From the NCBI GenBank assembly GCA_019775845.1, contig JADQAV010000032.1, forward strand, positions 248,001 to 312,000: 64,000 nt of DNA. The letters are read 5' to 3'. Shown here piece by piece: positions 56,670-64,000 of the stretch. Each line of letters starts with the position of its first letter. Position 1 is the first letter of the stretch. The notes beneath the pieces are model-generated. The model searched no databases, was not told the origin of the DNA, and worked only from the letters and a program-made list of their open reading frames with translations. Source of the DNA: Myrmaecium sp. VS I D KN 1. Lineage: Eukaryota > Ascomycota > Dothideomycetes > Valsariales > Valsariaceae. The position numbers and the translations under genes are program-made.

Positions 56670-57697
56670 GCTGCAGGTGATGGCGATGACCGGAGGAAAG
56701 CGAGGGTGAGGAAGAGGAAGAGGAGAGGGAAGAATGGTGGGAGAGATGGTGAGGTGGAGGTGGAGGCGGAGGAAGATCGGGGAGGGTGGGAGTCACTGGA
56801 AAGCCGAAGGAATCTCTTGTCTCTGTACCGAGTAGGGCGGGGCGCTTATCGCCGGCAACAAGTCCGAGAAAGCATCTCCGCACTCGCCGCCGCCCTCCGA
56901 CCCTCTGTCGCTGGGTGCATCCTGTCTTCGCTCAACAATCGAAGTCACCACAGCCAGCAGTGGAATTGATTCGATCCATTGATGATTCCATATACCCGCA
57001 GCAGCAGGGCGGACCAAGAAACGACAGAACAAATAGAGGATAGATTTGGCAGGAGTAGCATCGCTGGGAAATCACCTCCCTCCCAACCCTCGCACAAACC
57101 GGTAAAGAAGCATGAAATTACTATAGCATTACGTCGTGTGTATACAAAAAGTGTGTAGTGTTGTAGTCCAGAAAACAGCAAAAAGTGAGGAAGGAAAGAA
57201 AGAAAGAAAATGAAGAGCCCGTCCGCCCGCCGTTTCCAATGATGATGACAATGGTGATGAGAATGCGATGCACCGCCAAAACAACCCTACCCTACCGTAC
57301 CGAACCAGAACCAGAACCCGGGAGGTATACAAGTGTGTGAGTGCAAGAGAGAGAGATGGAGAAAGAAAGGAAGAAAGGAAGAAAGAAAGAAAAACTATCA
57401 TGCAACATAGCGAGGCGAGGCGAGGCGAGGCGAGGAAGGTGAACGGGTATAATCCAGGGGTAGGGTATGCGATCCCAAGACACATCCATGCGAACAAAGC
57501 AAGGAAGGAAAACGACGCCATCAGCAGCTCATGTAGAAGAGAGGAGGAGAGGAGAGAACAGAAGAGGAGACCATGTCCGGATACAAGAAACGGGGCGTGT
57601 CCACGGTCGAAGAAGATGAAGGATCGCGAAGCCCGCAGTCTTCTCGCTCGCCGCCGGCCAACTCCCCCGTTGGAAAAGGCTCCCCCGGATCTTCTTC
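56670..57697. other. Intergenic, aminotransferase promoter and SKT5 3' flank
   Basis: GGA-rich near 56690-56780 and GAAA-rich near 57190-57400, with a (GAGGC)n run at 57411-57435. Overlapping frames 57129-57713 (minus) and 57268-57705 (plus) are compositional. Confidence 0.5.
57411..57435 (+). repeat. (GAGGC)n tandem repeat
   Basis: Five units of the pentamer. Confidence 0.9.
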
Positions 57698-59825
57698 TTA
57701 CATGACAACACAATCCTTCTCCCCCTTCCCCCCCTTCTTCCGCTTACCAGCAGCCGCATCCTCGGGCACCTCGCCGCCGCCCGAGGCCGCCGCCCGAATG
57801 ATAGCGAGCCGCTGCTTCGCCCGCTCCTCCCCATGCTCCGCCGCCTTGACGTACCACACGTTCGCCTCGAGCGGGTCGCGCCGGCAGCCGATGCCCATCT
57901 CCGTGAAGTATCCCACCGCGTATTCCGCCTTCGGGTATTCTGTCAAAACAGCATCATGTTAGGACCAGAATCTCGCCCAAAACCCCTCGCCCCCACAAAA
58001 CGGGGGAATTGAACTTACCCAACTCCGCCGCCTTCTTCGCCCACTCATACGCCTCGTTCTCATCCCGCTCCAGCACCGGCTCCGCGCCCACCATGTACCA
58101 CGCGCACAGATTCATCATGGCCTCCGGGATGCCCGCCTGCGCCGCGCAGTTGTAAAAGTGCACGCTCAACGCCGGATCCTTGGGGCACAGGAGCAAGCCA
58201 TGCTCGTACGCCTCGCCCATGCGGAGGGCCGCGAGGGGGTGGCCCAGATCCGCGGCCTGGGTGTAGAGCTGCGCGGCGTACGCCTCGTCCTTGAACACGT
58301 CGTCGCCGTAGCCCGTCTCGTGCATGCGCGCCAGCTCGTAGGGCGCGGCGTTGTACTGCGGGTCGGCCTGCTCGGTCGCCCGCTTCAGCCACTTGACCCC
58401 TTCCCGGTACTTCCCGCTCAGGCCCATGTCGCCCGTCAGGCAGGCCTTCCCCAGCCGGCTCGCCGCCCCCGGGTGCCCCTTGCTCGCGGACGCCCGGTAG
58501 AACTGCACCGCCTTCGCGTAGTCCTTCCGGCACCCCCAGCCAAACTCGTAGCACAGCGCGGCCCGGTAGCCCGCCTCGGCGTGGCCGTGCTTGCTGGCCG
58601 CGACGAAGAGTGGGAAGGCCCGGTCGTAGTCCTCCTTGCCCTTGTTGAACAGGCCGGACGCGTACCCGTCGGCGAGGTAGTACTGCGCGAACGGGTAGCT
58701 GCGGTCGGCGAGCCGCTGGAGGATGGTGCGGGCCTCGCGGATCAGCTCGGCCGGGTCGAGGCCCTGGGTGTCGGAGCCCGGCGGGGCGGCGTTGATCTCC
58801 TGCGCCAGCGTCACCATGAACACCGCGAACTCGTACTGCACCGCGTTGTCCTGCGTCTTCTTGACGTTCGCCCGGTACATCTCCAACGTCTTCTTGCTGT
58901 CCAGGAGCGAGGCGTTGTTGCCCACGATGTTCTTGAGCAGGGAGTTGTTCCCCAGCCCAGGACTGGGCGCGATCTGCTGGGCGTACGGGGTGTTGAGGAG
59001 ATCGATGTAGGAATGAGGACGGCTATCCGGCGAGCGTCGGGCCAGGGACAGATGTCGGCCATACGGGCCATCGATAGGAGAGCCGCCGCCTCCGTTCACG
59101 GACAGATGCGGAGAGCCTGTGCGACCCACGCCGGACCCCAGAGTATATGCAGAGGCCGGCCGCGGAAGATTCGTTCGAGGCAGGTGCTCTTGACCGGAAT
59201 GCCGTTCACTGGAGGCCCGGGAACTCGAGCTGGCCGACTTCCCCTTATCTCTCGAACCGTCCGGTTGAACATCCACCGGCTCCTCGTACGGCTGATGAAA
59301 ATAATGTAGCGGCTGGTACGTCTCCGTCGGCGGTTGTTCCTCCTCAAGGTACTCCTGGGTCTCGTCAAAGGACCCCTCCTCGCCGGCGAACGGGCGGTTC
59401 TCGTCGTTCTCGCCGGGCTCGCTCGTGATCTCCGCGACCTCCGAATGCTTCGACGTGACCGAGACCTTCTGCAGCTGCTTCTGTCGGTACGGGATCTCGC
59501 GGATGATCGGGACGGGCGACTTCGACCCGGCCCGGGGCGCGGCGGGCTCCGGGCTGGCCATCCTTCGCGACGGGCTCAGGGAGTAGAGATCCTCGGTTTC
59601 CCAGGTGTCGCTGTTCGCTTCGATCGAGCCATTGGTCTGGACGCCGGTTTCGTTCGCGGAAGGCAGCCCATTTGACGGCACCGGTTTCCGCCGGAAGGAG
59701 CCCGCCGAGGTGATGCTCTCGCTCCGTCGCCCGTCGTCGCTGCGCCGTGCCGGGGATGTCGGTGTCGCCGGGATCTGCGCAGCTGGCTCGTTTACTACCC
59801 CTCCACTGTTGCGGTCGTCGCCCAT
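57698..59825 (-). CDS. SKT5/CHS4-like chitin synthase activator, Sel1 repeats, CaaX box
   Basis: Activator and localiser of a class IV-type (Chs3-like) chitin synthase, acting at the plasma membrane at sites of growth and septation. Two exons (58019-59825 and 57698-57939) splice in frame to 682 residues. The N-terminal 300 residues are disordered, rich in Ser, Pro and Glu. From about residue 345 comes an array of Sel1-like repeats, each with the A..LG..Y..G pattern (for example AGYRAALCYEFGWGCRKDYA and AALRMGEAYEHGLLLCPKDP), as in the SKT5 family. The protein ends KDCVVM, a CaaX box; Met at the last place favours farnesylation, and yeast Chs4 is known to be farnesylated. The intron (57940-58018) must be removed to reach the CaaX end; read-through stops without it. 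Start: ATG at 59825 (MGDDRNSGG). Confidence 0.9.
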
Positions 59826-60185
59826 ATCTCTAGCAACCGTTCGCAAAACTATGCACACACGACAGCTCCGCTCTTTCGGTGGGAGAAAGGCCGGTCAGCT
59901 CGGAGATTTCGGAATGTCTACCGGGCAGGAAGGAAGAGAAAAAACGGTGGCGCGCTGGGTCCGGGGCGGAGGGCAGGGGGTGAGGGAGAACGCGTGTTAC
60001 GAATGCGCAAGCATCTATCCAGCCCTGCGGGCTTCTTCTAGCGGCGGCGGCGGGGGAGAGTTGATGGTCGTGCTGGTGGTGGTGGTGGGCTGTGGTGTGG
60101 GCTATAAAAAGCAATCGAGACGCGGCGGGCCACGGCGGGAGGAATCGGTTCGGACGAATGCGCTGGAACGGTGGAGTGCCTAGAG

Positions 60186-60221
60186 TATGTATGTACGTAT
60201 GTATGTCTGTCTGTCTGTCTG
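60186..60221 (+). repeat. (GTAT)n/(GTCT)n microsatellite
   Basis: Tetranucleotide run changing from GTAT to GTCT units, about 360 bp upstream of the SKT5-like start. Confidence 0.9.
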
Positions 60222-61909
60222 CGTCGTGTGCGACGGAAAGGCCTGGCAGTAGAGATTCGTTTGTGGTCAGTGGAAGTCTCCTTGTTTGCAATTGGTGCAG
60301 CATGGAGGTTTGCATACTGCTGGTTCGGGGGGTTAGATGACTTTGAAGGAGTGATGTAGCAGTAACTAGGAGGAGCAGGAGGAGGCTCAAGGTGCGCGCG
60401 CGCCGGGAAATGCGCAAGGACAGGGATCGGATCGAGCGAGCGAGAGGGACGGGCAGGCGGTCCTTACCTCACCCTCAGGCAGGTGCGGACTGGGACTTTG
60501 CCGGGTGCCGGGTGCCGGGGGGAGGGGGGTGGGTGGCAGTGGGGAGGTCAGGTAGGTAGTACAAACAAGCAACGACAGTTCGGGGGGTCAAGGAAAAATG
60601 CCGAGTGGTTGCAAGAAAAAAAACACAGAACACACACCTATATCCGTAGTACACTCACCTTCCAAATACACACACACAAACGACCGTCGGCGGCAAGGTG
60701 GGAGGAACAGGAGGAGAGGGGAAGGGAAAGGGAAAAGGAAGCTGGCAAGGTAAGGTATGTTGGTGCTTTCAAACGCCAACGGGAATTTTGTCACCGGTCG
60801 AAAATACGAACGGACAAGTCACCGGTAGTAGGTACTAGGCAGACAGGAGTCATGGGAGCCGGAGGAGAGAAAAGAAGGGGGAAAAAAATAAAATAAAAAC
60901 GGGAACCAAAGAATGGAACCGAGCGGGCTCACATGCATCCTTCCGCTCATGTGAAGTCTCTGTCTGCCCTCCTCGGAGGTCCCGGCATGGCGCGCCCGCC
61001 CGTTGTTGTTTATTGTTTATCTCCTCTTATAGGGAGAGAGGGAGGTCGCTCTTGATTCCCTCGACCAACCCTTAATCATCAAAGAAAAAAAACTCCTCCC
61101 CATGCTTAACTACCGTAACGTAGTAGATCATTCACCTTTCCCCTTCCATTTCTCTCCCGCGGACTCTTTGACCGAAGAGAAACGCAACCTGACCGTCCCT
61201 TTTTGCATCTCCACGCTAAAGGGAAAGTGAATTTTATGCTCTGATAGCGCGCGCAGTAGTTAACGAGGGGGGCGTTGATGGTCGGGTCGCTAAGTATGCG
61301 TGTGGCGCGCCCGCGCTCGCGTCTGTTGGGGATGGGATGGGTTAGGGGATGGTTGCCTTGCACTTTTGTACCTATTACCTGCCCAGGGCTGGGCGGGGGA
61401 CTGGAAGGGCATGGTCAGGCAATTGGTGTATAGGGACTGGAGTTATTGTAGGTACTTATCCTACCGGCACACCATTGATTCTACGTAGCTATCAACACGA
61501 AAGGTACACAAGGTTTCCGGATCGGCCAGTACATAGTAGGTATGTTCAAGTCGATCAGGGTTTTGTTAATGCGTTTGCATGAAGGCGATGGTGCAGTATG
61601 TGTCTCGGTGAAAGTAAACAAAACCCATGTTCACGACGTTGGTCCCTGACTTCCAGTTGGGATGGATGAGAAAGGAAGTGATAGACAAACGGTTTTTGCT
61701 CCGCGGCCTGAGGTGGTAAATAACGGCCAGCCATCCGTCCCTGTGTCGTCCCCGTCCACGCACCGCAGGCGACACCGATCGGTCGATGCTACTTGTGTGG
61801 TTTGAAACTGCTTCAGTGCGTTTACATGTACCTACTATATGCACCTACCTACGTCAGAGGACATGCCCGCACTCCCCGGTTGGCACCTGTTGCGTCTCGG
61901 CGCGGATGT

Positions 61910-61942
61910 GATGGGATGGGATGGGATGGGATAGGGACTGGA
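61910..61942 (+). repeat. (GGGAT)n tandem repeat
   Basis: Five to six units of the pentamer. Confidence 0.9.
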
Positions 61943-64000
61943 GGCACGGGCGAAGAGAGATCACCACCACCACATATCGGAGACCCAAACCGGTGTTCCG
62001 AGCATCGTCTCCTACGTCTAGTAAGAACAGCCCTGTTCGAGCGCGTAGGCATTCAGGGTGGAGGCGAGCAACGGCGACGACAACGGCGGTGGTGGTAGTG
62101 GGGGAGGCTGCGTCAGGTCGGTACGTATGTACCTCCTACCTATGTACGATCGATCACCTACCTACGCTCCGCATTACTTCGGCACTCGGCGCGAGGAGGG
62201 GATATTCATTGCAGGGGGGATGCGCGAGAAGCAATGCACCGAGGCGGGAGCTTTGGTTTTGCTTCGCGGTGGATTGAGATCGGCTTGAGACGCGAGCGGA
62301 GGGGGCGCAAGGTGGTAATGGTGATGATGATGATGATGATGGATGGGATGGACGTCATGGGAGGACGTAGGGTTGTTCGTCATGAATGGGGCGCATGGAG
62401 ATGAGCGATGGGAGTTGAGAAAGGGTACTCCTTGGGGGTGGATGACACGGATGGGAAGGTAGGGATGCTTTGGAGATGGAGACTGGACGTGGGAGGGAAT
62501 GAACGTTGTCTGATCTCTTTTCGCCCACATATTCATCTGTTCTCTTTCCTCGCCTGCGTGCCCGTCCATCATCCATCCCTTCTTTTTCATCAGGAGCAGG
62601 AGGGAGGGAGCGAGCGAGCGAGCACAGACAGATACGTATAGCGCGAAGAAAAGGTCCACACTCCACTCACTCATCCTCCACCACCGCCGCGCGCTCGCGT
62701 CGTCGGCCTGCGCCCGCATTTGCATCGTCATCCTTCCTGGCTGTGCTGCTTGTGGCTTTCTTTGGTTTCGTTTGGTCCATGTTTTCTATTCTCCTCGGAA
62801 AAAAATAAAAGGAAGGGAGACAAGAATGAATTGGTATTTGTACTGAAGAGTAAACAGGGACATTAATCATGCCGCTCGTTTCCCTATGACGAGCCGTAAA
62901 CGAGCGGTTCGTATAAGAATATTTTAGGTTGCATGCAAATCCCGGGGGGGTGTGGAACAAGGGGTGTGTGCGAAGCGAAGGGGTTTGATGAGGCTGGGGG
63001 AGAATACGAGGGGCACGAGCGGTCAAGAGGAGGTTAGTAGATATGAGGCGCTCTTGTAGGCGAAGAACTACGGATAGCCACAAAGATTTTATGAGAGGAG
63101 GGAAAGGCGAGGGAGAGGATGTTTGTTGGTGATGGTGAGCGAAGTTGGGAGGAAGATGATGTGCAAGACTTCATTTGGATACCCTGCCTTGCCCTGCCCT
63201 GCGTTGCCATGCCCTGTCCTAAACGTTTCGTATGAACGAGGATCATGGACTTTCTTTCTTTCCTTTCTTTTGTACCTTACCCATTGTTTTCCTCCAACCT
63301 TTCGTCCGATCTTCCCGGGCAACGAACCATGGGTGGCTTGCCAGGCGGGCTGGGCAGGCTGGGCAGTGAGTGTTGTTGGAGCGTGAGCGTGTCAAGTCAT
63401 ATTCGCGTGGGAAAAAAAGGCCGGCAGGGACTGTTCACCCAACAGCCTCCTCGGTGCATCCATCGGTCGGCACAAGCAGGCCGTGGGCCGCCCTTCGAGG
63501 CCATTCTGCGGGCTTCACCTGGTCGCTTTGTATGTCGGTTTCGGCAACTTGGAGTGCTTGGCTCAGCAGCGAAAAAGTGGCTTTGCCGCCGCCGCGTCTG
63601 GTGCCTGGTTGTGGGCGGCCTGTCGACCTTTCCGACCTGCTCATTCGCCCGCTCACCCCATCAGGGGCTGCCTGCCGATCGGCACCCGCTTCTCTGCTCC
63701 GGCTGCCCTGCCTGCTCTGTTGTCGTCCAGCCAGTCCACGCTCTGCCTGCCGCACCCAACCACTCCCACCGACCTCTCAAGCCCACGCATTTTCTCACCT
63801 CCGCGCTCCGTGCCCCCCCGTCCTTCGTTTACTGCCACCGCCGAGTTGCTGTTATGTGGGTGTGAGTGTGGGTGTATCCGTATGTGTGCCACCACGACTG
63901 CCCTCTGGTCCCTTCACTTCCACTTCCACGTCCTCCCTTCTCTTTCCTCCTCCCCACGATCGTTCATTCTTCCCACGGCGCACCTCGCTCAGCGCCGTTG

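Larger units (their letters stand above)
59826..64000. other. Gene-free end of the window
   Basis: Upstream region of the SKT5-like gene and 3.5 kb without a supported gene. Contains a TATG/TCTG run (60186-60221), a (GGGAT)n run (61910-61942), a (GAT)n run (62321-62343) and several CCTACCTA patches. The frames 60483-60896, 62174-62731, 62667-63083 and 63245-63865 have no motif. A gene starting beyond 64000 may own the last pyrimidine-rich stretch. Confidence 0.45.

Noticed and set aside
58158-59309. 383-codon plus-strand frame opposite the SKT5-like gene
   Set aside because: Antisense shadow of a high-GC3 coding exon.
63245-63865. 206-codon plus-strand frame near the window end
   Set aside because: No motif, Cys/Pro/Ser/Arg-rich composition and no start context; looks like chance.

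Overview
This is nuclear DNA of a filamentous ascomycete (Pezizomycotina). The protein genes carry short (about 45-90 bp) GT..AG introns with CTNAC/CTGAC-like branch points, and coding regions are strongly biased to G/C in third codon positions. The cell-wall genes are of fungal type. One 3.45 kb block has lost almost every CpA and TpG dinucleotide, the signature of repeat-induced point mutation (RIP). I cannot name the species. I found no tRNA, rRNA or CRISPR.

Layout. 0-7 kb is poorly conserved: one convincing two-exon gene of unknown family (minus, 497-1137), then a 3.4-6.7 kb stretch with exon-like pieces that I could not join into a model. 7.8-9.7 kb holds adenylosuccinate synthetase (eight exons, two of only 12-13 nt). 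11.3-12.3 kb holds a C2H2 zinc-finger protein. 12.4-16 kb has no convincing gene but has two inverted repeats. 16-18.2 kb holds a universal stress protein with a long disordered N-terminus. 20.5-23 kb holds a Zn2Cys6 transcription factor. 24.6-28.1 kb is the RIP-destroyed TIR element. 29.5-31.3 kb holds the protein farnesyltransferase beta subunit, followed by a cupin protein and a tiny Dabb-domain protein. 33.2-40.5 kb is mostly gene-free apart from a small dsRBD-like gene (36.0-36.8 kb). 40.5-41.9 kb holds GDP-mannose pyrophosphorylase. 43.1-48.0 kb holds the meiotic helicase MER3/HFM1. 50.2-51.6 kb holds an uncharacterised repeat-bearing protein. 52.5-54.5 kb holds a GH32 beta-fructofuranosidase without a signal peptide. 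54.9-56.7 kb holds an aromatic-type aminotransferase. 57.7-59.8 kb holds an SKT5/CHS4-like Sel1-repeat chitin synthase activator ending in a CaaX box. 60-64 kb has no gene I can support.

How they relate. Most genes are unlinked housekeeping or regulatory functions. Two themes recur: cell-wall biogenesis (GDP-mannose supply for mannan and protein glycosylation; SKT5 for chitin), and prenylation (the farnesyltransferase beta subunit plus a likely client, the CaaX-bearing SKT5). For ten multi-exon genes I worked out splice junctions that restore an uninterrupted frame; in the dsRBD-like gene the first exon is less sure, and in the first gene (497-1137) a second, in-frame intron is undecided. Coordinates for these genes span all exons.
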